From Paenibacillus rubinfantis (GTDB lineage: Bacteria; Bacillota; Bacilli; Paenibacillales; Paenibacillaceae): DNA of 64,000 nt. Made by a program: the position numbers and the translations under genes. Each line of letters starts with the position of its first letter. The first letter of the stretch is position 1. Below are positions 29,606 to 38,197 of the stretch, one piece after another. The DNA is taken from contig NZ_LN909063.1 in NCBI RefSeq assembly GCF_001486505.1, positions 1-64,000 of the forward strand. The letters are read 5' to 3'. The notes below the pieces were generated by a model. It was not told the origin of the DNA. It ran no database searches and saw only the letters and a list, made by a program, of their open reading frames with translations.

Positions 29606-30469
29606 ATGCGGCTGGCAGAAGAACCGGCGGTCTTTCAGGAGGCAGCCGATACGGTGACAACTTGGAAAGATAAAATATGGAATTGGTTTACAGATATGGA
29701 TATGTGGACGAATATTCTCTATGCTGGAATTAGGATCATCTTTATTTTTGCCTTAACCCGGCTGTTCGTCCGTATCGTGTTTCGCTTGATCGATCGATCT
29801 TTGCAGAAACGAGAAAAAAGCCGGCTTCAGATGAATCCGAGGCGATTAGTTACGGTCGGCGAGCTGCTTAAAAATGTAACCTCCATCACCAGCAACTTTA
29901 TTATGGTCATGCTGGTATTGGGTGAGTTGGGTTTCAAATTGGCACCTTTGCTGGCTGGAGCCGGAGTTCTTGGCTTAGCCATCGGTTTTGGGGCCCAGAG
30001 TTTGGTGAAGGATGTCATTACCGGTTTTTTTATTATCCTGGAGGATCAATTTGCGGTTGGTGACGTCATTCAAACGGGGAATCTCAAAGGGACTGTGGAA
30101 ATTATCGGATTGCGCTCTACACGGCTGGTGAGTTGGACGGGGGAAGTTCACATCATTCCTAACGGAATGATCACCAACGTGACAAACTTCTCTGTCGGGA
30201 CCGCATTAGCGGTGGTTGATCTGCCGTTCAGCAACACGAAGAAGCTGGAGGAGTGCGTAGAGCTGCTCCAAGGGGCCATGTTGCGCTTGAAGGAGGAGCA
30301 GGGGCAGATTCCCCAGGTTCCCAACGTCCTGGGCATACAGTCGCTAACAGCAAGCGAATACGTCATTCGGATTGCGGTTGAGTGTCCCCCGGCCATCCGG
30401 GCGGAGGTCGAGCGGCAAATCCAGACGTATGCCAAAGAAGCGTTGGAGCAGGCCGCGATGTATGCTTAG
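29606..30469 (+). CDS. Small-conductance mechanosensitive channel (MscS family)
   Basis: This is a 287-aa MscS-type channel. Three membrane segments (about 40-60, 85-110, 112-135) end in the pore helix, with its Gly/Ala-rich AGAGVLGLAIGFGAQSLVKDVI pattern. A beta domain follows (GFFIILEDQFAVGDVI), then an alpha/beta C terminus. It protects cells against osmotic downshock. The preferred ATG at 29606 is nine bases after AAGGA; an upstream ATG at 29570 or 29573 is possible. It resembles B. subtilis YkuT. It is followed by DUF951. Confidence 0.9.
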   Translation: MRLAEEPAVFQEAADTVTTWKDKIWNWFTDMDMWTNILYAGIRIIFIFALTRLFVRIVFRLIDRSLQKREKSRLQMNPRRLVTVGELLKNVTSITSNFIMVMLVLGELGFKLAPLLAGAGVLGLAIGFGAQSLVKDVITGFFIILEDQFAVGDVIQTGNLKGTVEIIGLRSTRLVSWTGEVHIIPNGMITNVTNFSVGTALAVVDLPFSNTKKLEECVELLQGAMLRLKEEQGQIPQVPNVLGIQSLTASEYVIRIAVECPPAIRAEVERQIQTYAKEALEQAAMYA

Positions 30470-30504
30470 TAATTAAGAAGAGGATAGGATTGGGGGAATG
30501 AGCT

Positions 30505-30747
30505 ATGGAGCGGAAAGCTTTTCAGTTGGGCGATATCGTACAAATGAAAAAAAACCACCCTTGCGGCAGCAATGAGATGGAAATCATCCGAATGGGCATG
30601 GACATCCGCATCAAATGCGTCGGCTGCAAGCATAGCGTGTTAGTGCCGCGGGCCAAGTTCGAGAAAAACCTGCGTAAAGTGCTTCGTTCGGCGGCTCCCG
30701 CGCAGGAGGGGTCCGATTCAAATGGGCCAGTCACGCCCAGTGAATAA
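30505..30747 (+). CDS. DUF951 domain protein
   Basis: This 80-aa protein has a beta-rich core, FQLGDIVQMKKNHPCGSNEM, then IRIKCVGCKHSVLVPRAKFEK. The cysteines (HPCG, CVGC) could bind a metal. DUF951 genes are usually found between an mscS gene and ychF or rpsF in Bacillota, as here. Its function is unknown, and an RNA- or DNA-binding role is only a guess from size and charge. Confidence 0.88.
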   Translation: MERKAFQLGDIVQMKKNHPCGSNEMEIIRMGMDIRIKCVGCKHSVLVPRAKFEKNLRKVLRSAAPAQEGSDSNGPVTPSE

Positions 30748-30817
30748 GTAATTTATGGGATGAAGGATGCCCTCTATTGCATTCGGAATGAATTCATGAT
30801 ACAATCATTCTTGCTGT

Positions 30818-30908
30818 GGAGAGGTACCCAAGAGGCCCAAGGGGGTTGACTCGAAATCAACTAGGCGTCGCAAGGCGTGCGTGGGTTCGAATCCCACCCT
30901 CTCCGCCA
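30818..30908 (+). tRNA. tRNA-Ser (anticodon CGA)
   Basis: This is a full class II tRNA. The acceptor arms GGAGAGG (30818-30824) and CCTCTCC (30898-30904) are followed by G and an encoded CCA. The anticodon loop CTCGAAA sits between GTTGA and TCAAC stems, giving anticodon CGA for codon UCG. A long variable arm (AGGCGTCGCAAGGCGT) and a T arm with GTTCGAATC are present. Confidence 0.96.
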
Positions 30909-30926
30909 TTTATTTATAATAAGATG

Positions 30927-30957
30927 AACTCTTACGCGTAGCGTAGGAGTTTTTTTG
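30927..30957 (+). terminator. Terminator after tRNA-Ser
   Basis: AACTCTTACGC pairs with GCGTAGGAGTT with one weak pair, followed by a run of seven T. Confidence 0.88.
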
Positions 30958-30975
30958 ATTTGATCCCAAAGGAAA

Positions 30976-31212
30976 GAAGGACCCTCACGGGTCCTTCCAC
31001 TGGTTGACGGCGAACTGATTTTGGATTTCTTTTCTCAGCGACAAACAGAAACACTTCGATGTTTGCCTTAGCAAGCACGAATCAGGGAAGAGGGGTCTTC
31101 ACTAATTCATGATCTGACGCTTCTACAAGTCGTGAACAAGATCTCCTTGCGGTTTGTTTCCTGCGGAACCCTTTAAACGGACCAACGGAACCACACCTCT
31201 CTTGTCGCCGTC
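30976..31212 (-). ncRNA. Candidate structured RNA or 3' UTR with terminator
   Basis: This 0.36-kb gene-free stretch has, on the minus strand, GACGGCGA (31212-31205) exactly complementary to TCGCCGTC (31013-31006), which would close a ~207-nt domain. Directly after it is a perfect 9-bp hairpin GAAGGACCC/GGGTCCTTC (30997-30976) with a TTTCCTTT tail, terminator-like on this strand. A second 3' segment, TTGTCGC, can compete for the same 5' strand (GCGACAA). No good promoter was seen (weak CATAAT at about 31219-31224). It could be a free small RNA or the 3' UTR of the YjzC-like gene. I did not recognise it as 6S RNA, SRP RNA or a known riboswitch. Confidence 0.35.
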
Positions 31213-31272
31213 GATTGTATTATGTGCAGGTATCGTTTTTTTATACACCTCTGTTTTTGAGGAAAAAGTTGG

Positions 31273-31470
31273 TTAATGCACCCGAGCTTTTTCTTCCTTT
31301 TTCCACTTGCGGTCCTTGTTAGACGTCTCGGGGAATTTCTCGCCCTTCTCTAACGTGATCCGCTTTGGATTTTGAATTTGCGTATGAAAGCTTCGTGCCT
31401 CCCCAACTTCAACATATACCCCCGGGTTTGGAGCGCGCATGCCTTCTTCAAATTCCGTTTGTTCACCCAT
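31273..31470 (-). CDS. YjzC-like small protein
   Basis: This 65-aa protein resembles B. subtilis YjzC: MGEQTEFEEGMRAPNPGVYVEVGE, then KRITLEKGEKFPETSNKDRKW and a lysine-rich end. Its function is unknown. AGGAGG (minus strand, about 31477-31482) precedes the ATG. It is a lone minus-strand gene between tRNA-Ser and rpsF. Confidence 0.8.
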   Translation of the reverse strand: MGEQTEFEEGMRAPNPGVYVEVGEARSFHTQIQNPKRITLEKGEKFPETSNKDRKWKKEEKARVH

Positions 31471-31608
31471 ACGTCGTTCCTCCTTTCAGCCTCACATTGG
31501 AATCCACGCTTAGTGTTTGTCAGAGGGGCTTATTCATGTACCTTGCGCCACCGATAATTATTGACAAGCATAAAAGCGAAGGGAGCAGGACTGAAAAGAA
31601 TTGGCTTC

Positions 31609-31719
31609 TTGCACAGCCGCCTCCGATTTGATATACTACTATGGTGCGAGTTTACGCTCGCTCCTTGCTCCCAAACGGAATACGTATTGGGGGCCATAGT
31701 CCAAGAGGAGGTGAATCAG
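31609..31719 (+). promoter_or_regulatory. Promoter and leader of rpsF-ssb-rpsR
   Basis: A TTGCAC -35 (31609-31614) and TATACT -10 (31632-31637) are 17 nt apart. The leader of about 75 nt contains GCGAG/CTCGC and CCAAAC/GTATTGG hairpins. S6:S18 autoregulatory leaders are known for this operon in many bacteria, so this leader may be one, but I could not confirm the motif. Confidence 0.65.
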
Positions 31720-32004
31720 ATGCGCAAATACGAAGTGATGTACATTATTCGTCCTGACGTTGAACAAGAAGCTGTTCAAGCTACAGTCGAAAAATTCCAA
31801 GGCATCATCCAAAACGGCGGTGAAATTACCAAACACGACGTGTTGGGCAAACGCCGGCTTGCGTATGAGATTAACAAGGTTCGTGATGGAGTTTACGTTC
31901 TCGTGAATTTCACAGCTACTCCAGAAGTAGTTGCCGAGTTGGAACGGATCTTGAAGATTTCCGACGAGGTTATCCGTTATCTCATTACAAAAGACGTAGC
32001 CTAA
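31720..32004 (+). CDS. rpsF: 30S ribosomal protein S6
   Basis: S6 is a 94-aa protein, MRKYEVMYIIRPDVEQEA onward, with conserved GKRRLAYEINKVRDG (about 46-60). It binds S18 in the 30S platform. The frame extends 53 codons upstream, but the ATG at 31720 has AAGAGGAGGTG and gives the standard N terminus. First gene of the rpsF-ssb-rpsR operon. Confidence 0.98.
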   Translation: MRKYEVMYIIRPDVEQEAVQATVEKFQGIIQNGGEITKHDVLGKRRLAYEINKVRDGVYVLVNFTATPEVVAELERILKISDEVIRYLITKDVA

Positions 32005-32044
32005 TTCAAGTTTGAGTAACCATTGCCCGAAGGAGGGGATTTGA

Positions 32045-32533
32045 TTGTTGAACCGTGTCATTCTCATCGGACGTCTTACCCGGGATCCAGAACTGCGATA
32101 TACACCTGCTGGTGTAGCGGTAACTCAGTTTACGCTTGCAGTGGACAGACCGTTTACCTCGCAAGGGGGCGAACGTGAAGCGGATTTTATCCCGGTCGTA
32201 ACCTGGAGACAGCTTGCCGAGACTTGTGCGAACTACTTGCGTAAAGGTCGGTTAACTGCCGTGGAAGGACGTATTCAAGTACGGAACTACGAGAATAACG
32301 AAGGCAAACGCGTATACGTAACCGAAGTTATTGCCGATAATGTCCGTTTCTTGGAATCGAACCGCGAGGGCGGTGCAGGTGGTGGCGGCGGTACGCGGGA
32401 AGAGTCTCCGTTTGGAGGCGGTAGCAGCGGCGGCAACAGCCGTGGCGGCGGATTCACGCGCAGCAATCAGGATGATCCTTTCTCCGACGACGGGAAACCG
32501 ATCGATATTTCGGATGACGATTTGCCATTTTAA
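32045..32533 (+). CDS. ssb: Single-stranded DNA-binding protein
   Basis: SSB is 162 aa. The OB fold covers residues 1-105 ([20 protein letters not shown]), and a Gly/Ser/Arg-rich disordered linker follows. The acidic C-terminal tip is DISDDDLPF, the docking site for replication and repair partners. The start is a TTG (32045 or 32048) after AAGGAGGGG. Confidence 0.98.
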   Translation: MLNRVILIGRLTRDPELRYTPAGVAVTQFTLAVDRPFTSQGGEREADFIPVVTWRQLAETCANYLRKGRLTAVEGRIQVRNYENNEGKRVYVTEVIADNVRFLESNREGGAGGGGGTREESPFGGGSSGGNSRGGGFTRSNQDDPFSDDGKPIDISDDDLPF

Positions 32534-32554
32534 CAACGGAAAGGACTGAAAAGC

Positions 32555-32824
32555 ATGAGCTTCAAACAAAGAGAAGGCGGAGACGACAAAAGACCGGCAC
32601 GCCGTGGCGGCCGCAACAAACGTCGTAAAGTGTGCTACTTCACTGTGAATAAAATTACTCACATTGACTATAAAGATACGGAACTGTTGAAGAAATTCAT
32701 CAGCGAACGCGGCAAAATTTTGCCTCGTCGTGTTACCGGCACTAGCGCGAAATACCAACGCCTTTTGACGATTGCCATTAAACGCTCCCGTCAAATCGCA
32801 TTGCTTCCTTACACAACGGAATAA
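32555..32824 (+). CDS. rpsR: 30S ribosomal protein S18
   Basis: This 89-aa basic protein has the S18 core [19 protein letters not shown] and [18 protein letters not shown]. It is the last gene of the rpsF-ssb-rpsR operon and is followed by a strong terminator and a group II intron. Confidence 0.98.
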   Translation: MSFKQREGGDDKRPARRGGRNKRRKVCYFTVNKITHIDYKDTELLKKFISERGKILPRRVTGTSAKYQRLLTIAIKRSRQIALLPYTTE

Positions 32825-32841
32825 GCGTGACCTGCTATAGC

Positions 32842-32876
32842 GACAACCGAACCCTTAGGGTTCGGTTGTTTTTTTA
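32842..32876 (+). terminator. Terminator of rpsR (probable intron target)
   Basis: ACAACCGAACCC (32843-32854) pairs with GGGTTCGGTTGT (32858-32869), followed by TTTTTTTA. The group II intron begins at the very next base, as expected for group IIC introns, which target terminator stem-loops. Confidence 0.93.
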
Positions 32877-34777
32877 GTGCGCCACGCATGGCGCGTAGCT
32901 AGGCGGTGAAAGTCCGCTATGGGGGCTGGCAGTTGCCAACCATTAGCCAAGAGCAAGGGTGTCCATCGTGAGGTGGAATCTGAAGGAAGCTGGAGGCAAA
33001 GTCCCGGCCTGAGGAACACGAATCGCATCAGGCATCCAAAGTGGGATGAGTCTGCTAAACAAGACGAAATCCAATAAACTGCACGGACACGCGGATGTAA
33101 ATGCGGCGGGTATACGGGATGAAAGTTACGCGTCTTACCGTGGGAGGTCTCATGGACGTGAGGAGATGAATTTCAAATCATGGTTGAAACAAGATTTATC
33201 ATGAGAAGTCAGCAGACGCCATAGTACCTCGGTTAGTCGACAACTTGAGGGAAGGGCTGAACCTAAGGAGGTGTGGGTTAATGAATGGTACCGAAACAGG
33301 AGTCAAGTGCAGCCAACTTCGAAGAGAAGGCTCGACGCAAAACGTACATGCGGAACATGGAGAATATGCGGGAGCGCACAGTCCTGAGCGGATACCTGAA
33401 ACCGACAGCACCGACGCAACCGAGTCGAAGGACGAGTTGCTTGAGAAAATCGTTAGCAGAGACAACATGAACGAAGCGTTCAAGCGGGTCAAAACTAACA
33501 AAGGATCTCACGGAATCGACGGGATGGGAGTAGATGAACTTCTACAATATCTCCGAGAGAACGGAGAAACCATCAAGGAATCCATTCTGGACGGAACCTA
33601 CCGTCCGAATCCTGTTCGAAGGGTAGAAATCCCGAAAGAGAACGGAAAGAAGAGAAACCTGGGAATTCCTACGGTTGTTGACCGAGTTATCCAACAGGCG
33701 ATCGCTCAAGTGCTTACCCCGATCTACGAAAAACAGTTTTCGGAGAACAGTTTCGGATTCCGACCCAAGAGAAGCGCACATAACGCTATTCAGAGAAGCC
33801 AATCAAACATCGAAGAAGGGTACAAATACGTGGTCGATATGGACTTGGAGAAATTCTTTGACACCGTTAACCAAAGCAAATTGGTGGAAGTCTTATCCCG
33901 AACCATTAAAGACGGGCGGGTCATCTCGCTCATCCACAAGTACCTGAAAGCCGGCGTTGTCGTGAAGCACCGCTTCGAGGATACGGAAATCGGCGTACCG
34001 CAAGGGGGCAATCTGAGTCCAATTCTCAGCAACATTATGCTGAACGAACTGGACAAGGAACTGGAAAGCCGCGGGCACCGCTTCGTGCGCTATGCGGACG
34101 ATCTCCTGATCTTCAGCAAAAGCAAAAGGAGCGCGGAACGGACACTGGAGAACATTCTTCCCTTCATTGAAAAGAAGTTGTTTCTCAAAGTGAACCGGGA
34201 AAAGACAGTGGTGGACGAGGCGTGGAAGGTTAAATTTCTTGGGTTCTCCTTCTACAAAAGGAAAGGAGAGACACGAGTCCGCATTCATCCGAAATCCGCT
34301 GCCAAGATGAAAGCCAAAGTAAAGGAGCTCACGTCCAGAAGCAACGGGATGGGAAATGAAGAACGAGCCGAAAAGCTTAGACGCTACATCATGGGGTGGA
34401 TCAACTACTACAAAATAGCGGATATGAAAAGTATGCTCCAATCCACGGATGAATGGATGAGAAGGCGGATTCGCATGATCTTCTGGAAGCAGTGGAAACG
34501 AGTGAGGACGAAATTCGAGAAACTGCAATCGCTCGGAATCCAAGGACAAAAAGCATGGGAATACGCAAACACGAGAAAGGGCTACTGGAGAATCTCCAAT
34601 AGCTCCGTCCTCTCGAAGTCCCTCGGAAATAACACCCTCAAGGGCTTAGGATTTCTCTTCTTCTCGGATTATTATCGACAAGTAACTGCGAAAACTTAGG
34701 AACCGCCGTATACCGAACGGTACGTACGGTGGTGTGGGAGGTCGGCTACTCAATTAATGGGTAGCCTCCTACCCGAT
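32877..34777 (+). mobile_element. Group II intron, probably class C (IIC)
   Basis: The 5' end GTGCG (32877) starts directly after the rpsR terminator U-tract, fitting the GUGYG intron boundary. About 400 nt of structured RNA precede the intron-encoded protein. After the ORF comes a domain V-like hairpin (AACCGCCGTA...TACGGTGGT with a GAAC loop, about 34700-34733), then a domain VI-like hairpin (GGGAGGTCGGCTACTC/GGGTAGCCTCCTAC). The 3' end is placed at CGAT (about 34777), to within a few bases. Class C introns insert downstream of transcription terminators, need little exon pairing and have proteins without an endonuclease domain; all three fit. Confidence 0.87.
33281..34699 (+). CDS. ltrA: Group II intron reverse transcriptase/maturase
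   Basis: This 472-aa intron-encoded protein has a reverse transcriptase domain with SFGFRPKRSAHNAI, GVPQGGNLSPILSNIML and the catalytic RYADDLLIF (about 278-286). A maturase (GIIM, domain X) region follows, with GWINYYKIADMKSML. No C-terminal HNH zinc motif is present, so target-primed insertion would rely on DNA structure or replication forks. ATG 33281 follows AAGGAGG; the frame extends 12 codons upstream. No stop or frameshift interrupts it, so the intron may be active. Confidence 0.93.
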   Translation: MNGTETGVKCSQLRREGSTQNVHAEHGEYAGAHSPERIPETDSTDATESKDELLEKIVSRDNMNEAFKRVKTNKGSHGIDGMGVDELLQYLRENGETIKESILDGTYRPNPVRRVEIPKENGKKRNLGIPTVVDRVIQQAIAQVLTPIYEKQFSENSFGFRPKRSAHNAIQRSQSNIEEGYKYVVDMDLEKFFDTVNQSKLVEVLSRTIKDGRVISLIHKYLKAGVVVKHRFEDTEIGVPQGGNLSPILSNIMLNELDKELESRGHRFVRYADDLLIFSKSKRSAERTLENILPFIEKKLFLKVNREKTVVDEAWKVKFLGFSFYKRKGETRVRIHPKSAAKMKAKVKELTSRSNGMGNEERAEKLRRYIMGWINYYKIADMKSMLQSTDEWMRRRIRMIFWKQWKRVRTKFEKLQSLGIQGQKAWEYANTRKGYWRISNSSVLSKSLGNNTLKGLGFLFFSDYYRQVTAKT

Positions 34778-35361
34778 TCTCCAAATACAGAGGACTAAAG
34801 TCAGGGTGATTCGTAAGCTTACGACAAATTCCCACTAAATCGATAGAAGATTACGTCGATAAATGACGAAATCAATAAAATTAAATCGAAAATTGTTGAC
34901 ACTAGTGGTGAAGTACGAGTAAGAAAAATTAACGTTCAACTTTTTGTAAACGCTTCATATTCATAAATTCTATAAAATACTAGTAATTAAGGGGTTAAAA
35001 GGGTCCAACAATCGATTAAAAAAGATATTGACGTGAGATATTTTCACATGTATTATGAACAATAATTCAACTGGTGTTTATCCCTTGCTTGGGACCGGCT
35101 TAAGACCCTTATTAACCGATGGTTTATATCGAACCCATGTCACTCTTTTTCACAAGCGTTGACGCAAGTCGCTGATTCTGAGGGATGGTTTCAGGGCGAG
35201 TAGGGCTAAAGGTGAGTAAGTAAGTTGTTTATCCAGGCTTAAGCACTGTTAGAAGCAACAAGAGAACTAAAAAGGGGGAGATTGGAAGGTATATCCAAGC
35301 AAGATCAAGCTAGGCGAACATGCTCGTTCTCAACTTAATTAACAAGGAGGAGTCAACTCAC
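34778..35361 (+). promoter_or_regulatory. Promoter and long leader of the oligopeptide transporter operon
   Basis: The 584-nt gap after the intron has no gene. A strong promoter, TTGACG (35028-35033) and TATTAT (35051-35056) with a 17-nt spacer, predicts a ~300-nt untranslated leader. A cre-like TGTAAACGCTTCA is at about 34945. No T-box signature or recognised riboswitch was seen in the leader, which includes a GCGTTGACGC palindrome at about 35157. Confidence 0.6.
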
Positions 35362-37098
35362 ATGGTGGCAAAGAAGAGAAGTTTATGGTCCATCTTACTT
35401 ATTTTATCCCTCGTAGGTATTTTGTTTACGGGTTGCAGTACCAATAACACAGCTTCCAATACGCCGACTCCTACAGAGAACACAACTCCAGAGAATACAA
35501 CGGAACCGGAAACAGAACCAGCGGCAAATGAGCCGGTGGATGGAGGTACAATTACGTTAAGTACTTTCTCTGATATCGTCAGCCTTAATCCTATTTTCAT
35601 TAATGATACGTCTTCCGGCGATGTGGCTCAATTCCTATTCGCCAAGCTGTATGACTTGGATCGGGAAGGGAATGTGGTAGCAGAACCATGGTCTCTGGCC
35701 TCCGAGCTGCCCCAAATTTCAGAAGATGGTTTGACATATACCGTGAAGCTGAAAGATACCGCTAAATGGAGCGACGGACAGCCGGTAACGGTAGACGACC
35801 TTATCTTTACCTTCGATACGGTACGAAATCCAGAAGCAGGTGCTCCGGGTATCAGCTTATTTGATAAGGTAGATAAAGTTGAAAAAGTGGATGATCATAC
35901 CGCGAATATTAAATTGAAACAGGTTTATGCTCCGTTCCAATACACGCTGGTCACTGAATTGGTTCCAGCGCATGTCCTGAAGGATGTCCCGGTGAAGGAA
36001 CTCCAAGCTAACGCCTATGGTACTGATCCAGCTAAAACGGTCACCAATGGTCCTTGGAAATGGACTTCATGGAAGCAAGGCGAAAGCCATACGTTAGATG
36101 TGGATCCGAACTACTGGGGCGCAACCAAGCCTCATATCGCTCAAGTGATCTATAAAATTTACGCCGACCAAAATACCGAGGTTCAGGCGATCTTGAAAGG
36201 TGACACGGACCATATTAGTGCCATTCCGGTCACACAAGTCGAAGCTGTAAAAGGCAATAAGGATGTCGCGATTATCCAGAAGCCGGGACCAACTTATGAA
36301 TACGTCAGCTTCAACTTTGATTCGAAGAACTTCCCGGACAATTACGGGTTGTTTGCAGGGCAAAAGACAAGACAGGCGATCGCTTATGCCTTGAATCGAC
36401 AAGGGATGGTTGACAACGTACTTAAAGGGGTTGGGGCTCTGATCAACGCTCCGTTCCTGCCGGATACGTGGGCTGACCCGAAAGATGCAGCTGTCAATTA
36501 TGCTTATGATTCGGAGAAGGCGAAGCAGCTGCTTGCGGAAGACGGATGGGTTGCGGGTAAGGATGGAATTCTGGAGAAAGATGGACATCGCTTCTCCTTT
36601 GAATTGCAATACAATGCGGGGAACAGCCGTCGTGAGCAAGTCTCGGCGATCATTCAACAAAATCTCGCTGATGTTGGCATTGAGGTCAAACCTAAAGGCA
36701 TTGACTTTGCGGCTTGGATCGATCAAAACGTGACGCCTGGTAAATATCAAGCGATTCTGTTGGGTTGGTCTTTGAACACGCCGGATCCGGATTCGGAGAG
36801 CATTTACTCTTCCAAGTACTTCCCGCCGGCAGGACAAAACAGCGGCTGGTACAAAAATGAGAAGCTTGATCAGCTGTGGGTGGATGGCTACTCTACGGTA
36901 GACCAAGCGGAACGTCAAGCGATTTATAAGGAAGTTGCCAAGGAAATCTCGACCGACTTGCCGTACGTCTTCCTATATCAATACGGAAGTGCGATCGGAA
37001 CAGGACCAAGAGTTCACTGGGCAGAGGAGGACCGGCCTGAACCGTCGTTGGGCTATGGCCAATACTTCCACCTCATTAAATGGTGGGTAACCGATTAA
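35362..37098 (+). CDS. Oligopeptide ABC transporter, substrate-binding lipoprotein
   Basis: This 578-aa extracellular binding protein of the SBP_bac_5 (OppA/DppA) family has a signal peptide with lipobox LFTGC (cysteine about residue 25). A Thr/Pro/Glu-rich linker (about 30-60) and the two-lobed binding domain follow, with family features DGLTYTVKLKDTAKWSDGQPV and TRQAIAYALNRQGMVDNVL. The ATG at 35362 follows AAGGAGGAG. Permeases and ATPases follow. The ligand is probably peptides, but nickel or opine uptake cannot be excluded. A CTTCTCC/GGAGAAG hairpin (about 37160-37180) after the gene may lower expression of the downstream genes. Confidence 0.9.
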   Translation: MVAKKRSLWSILLILSLVGILFTGCSTNNTASNTPTPTENTTPENTTEPETEPAANEPVDGGTITLSTFSDIVSLNPIFINDTSSGDVAQFLFAKLYDLDREGNVVAEPWSLASELPQISEDGLTYTVKLKDTAKWSDGQPVTVDDLIFTFDTVRNPEAGAPGISLFDKVDKVEKVDDHTANIKLKQVYAPFQYTLVTELVPAHVLKDVPVKELQANAYGTDPAKTVTNGPWKWTSWKQGESHTLDVDPNYWGATKPHIAQVIYKIYADQNTEVQAILKGDTDHISAIPVTQVEAVKGNKDVAIIQKPGPTYEYVSFNFDSKNFPDNYGLFAGQKTRQAIAYALNRQGMVDNVLKGVGALINAPFLPDTWADPKDAAVNYAYDSEKAKQLLAEDGWVAGKDGILEKDGHRFSFELQYNAGNSRREQVSAIIQQNLADVGIEVKPKGIDFAAWIDQNVTPGKYQAILLGWSLNTPDPDSESIYSSKYFPPAGQNSGWYKNEKLDQLWVDGYSTVDQAERQAIYKEVAKEISTDLPYVFLYQYGSAIGTGPRVHWAEEDRPEPSLGYGQYFHLIKWWVTD

Positions 37099-37225
37099 GG
37101 AGAAGAGCGGATACAGGAAATAGAACCGCGGGAGGGGAAAGAGAGCATTCTCTTTCTCCTTCTCCCTTTCAAGGAGAAGAAGCTCTTCCCGGTTTTATAC
37201 CTATCTTGATGTAGGAGGAAAAACA

Positions 37226-38197
37226 ATGACAGAATATCTGATCCGACGCTTGCTGCAATCGGTTCTGGTCATTTTTTTGATCACCATCGTCACTTTTCTG
37301 CTGATCCATGCGGCACCGGGCGGACCGACCCAAGTCATGCTTGCCCCGGGTTTATCGCCGGAAGCGTTCGAGCAGCAAAAGCGTAATATGGGGCTGGATC
37401 AACCGATCATCGTGCAATATGTCCGATGGATTGGCGATTTGCTTCAGGGCGATTTAGGACATACGTTCAAGAACCACCTCCCTGTTGGCGATTTGCTGTG
37501 GCCGCGGATTGGCAATACGTTAATTCTGATGGGGGCTGCTTGGCTGCTTACCCTCGTAATTGCTCTGCCTTGGGGGATCTACAACAGTACGAAAGAATAT
37601 GGCTTGTCCGATCAGACGGCTTCCTTCATCTCTTATTTAGGTTTTGCTATGCCGACGTTTTGGTTCGGTATCTTGCTGCAGCAATGGTTATCCCTCGGTC
37701 TGGATTGGTTCCCGCTTTCGGACATGCATAGCCGCGGCAAAGAAGGCAGTATCGCCGACTTATTTATGCATTTAGCACTTCCGGTTACGGTGCTTTCTCT
37801 TGGTTTTCTTGCTTCCTATATTAAATACGCTCGAGCTAGTATGTTGGAGGTATTGGAGCAAGATTACATCCGTACGGCTCGTGCAAAAGGCGTTAAGGAA
37901 AGAAAGGTTGTGTTCCGGCACGCTTTGCGTAATGCACTGATCCCGATCATTACGATATTAGGATTGGATTTGCCGCTGCTTGTGGGTGGTGCAGCCCTCA
38001 CAGAAAATGTATTTAACTGGCCGGGGATGGGACGTCTATATGTCGAGATGGCAACGGCGCGGGAATACTCCGTGCTGATGGCAATTACGATTGTCACCGC
38101 TGTCGTCGTTGTTCTTGGTAGTTTGCTGGCGGACATTCTGTACGCCATTGTCGACCCTCGGGTGAAATTGGGAGGAAAGGGGACGAAGGCCGCATGA
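37226..38197 (+). CDS. Oligopeptide ABC transporter permease (OppB/DppB-like)
   Basis: This 323-aa inner-membrane protein has six predicted helices. The typical N terminus is YLIRRLLQSVLVIFLITIV, then HAAPGGP, and the EAA-like loop YIRTARAKGVKERKVVFRHA contacts the ATPase. The stop overlaps the next permease start by four bases, so the two are translated together. Confidence 0.93.
   Translation: MTEYLIRRLLQSVLVIFLITIVTFLLIHAAPGGPTQVMLAPGLSPEAFEQQKRNMGLDQPIIVQYVRWIGDLLQGDLGHTFKNHLPVGDLLWPRIGNTLILMGAAWLLTLVIALPWGIYNSTKEYGLSDQTASFISYLGFAMPTFWFGILLQQWLSLGLDWFPLSDMHSRGKEGSIADLFMHLALPVTVLSLGFLASYIKYARASMLEVLEQDYIRTARAKGVKERKVVFRHALRNALIPIITILGLDLPLLVGGAALTENVFNWPGMGRLYVEMATAREYSVLMAITIVTAVVVVLGSLLADILYAIVDPRVKLGGKGTKAA

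Noticed and set aside
30976..31212. 6S RNA or SRP RNA identity for the structured region
   Set aside because: The length is compatible with 6S, but the open central bubble and long paired arms could not be traced, and the SRP core motif is absent.
33281..34699. Retron or diversity-generating reverse transcriptase
   Set aside because: The maturase domain, flanking ribozyme domains and GTGCG 5' end identify a group II intron.
35063..35361. T-box or known riboswitch in the oligopeptide operon leader
   Set aside because: No T-box AGGGTGG-type core or other known aptamer signature was seen.
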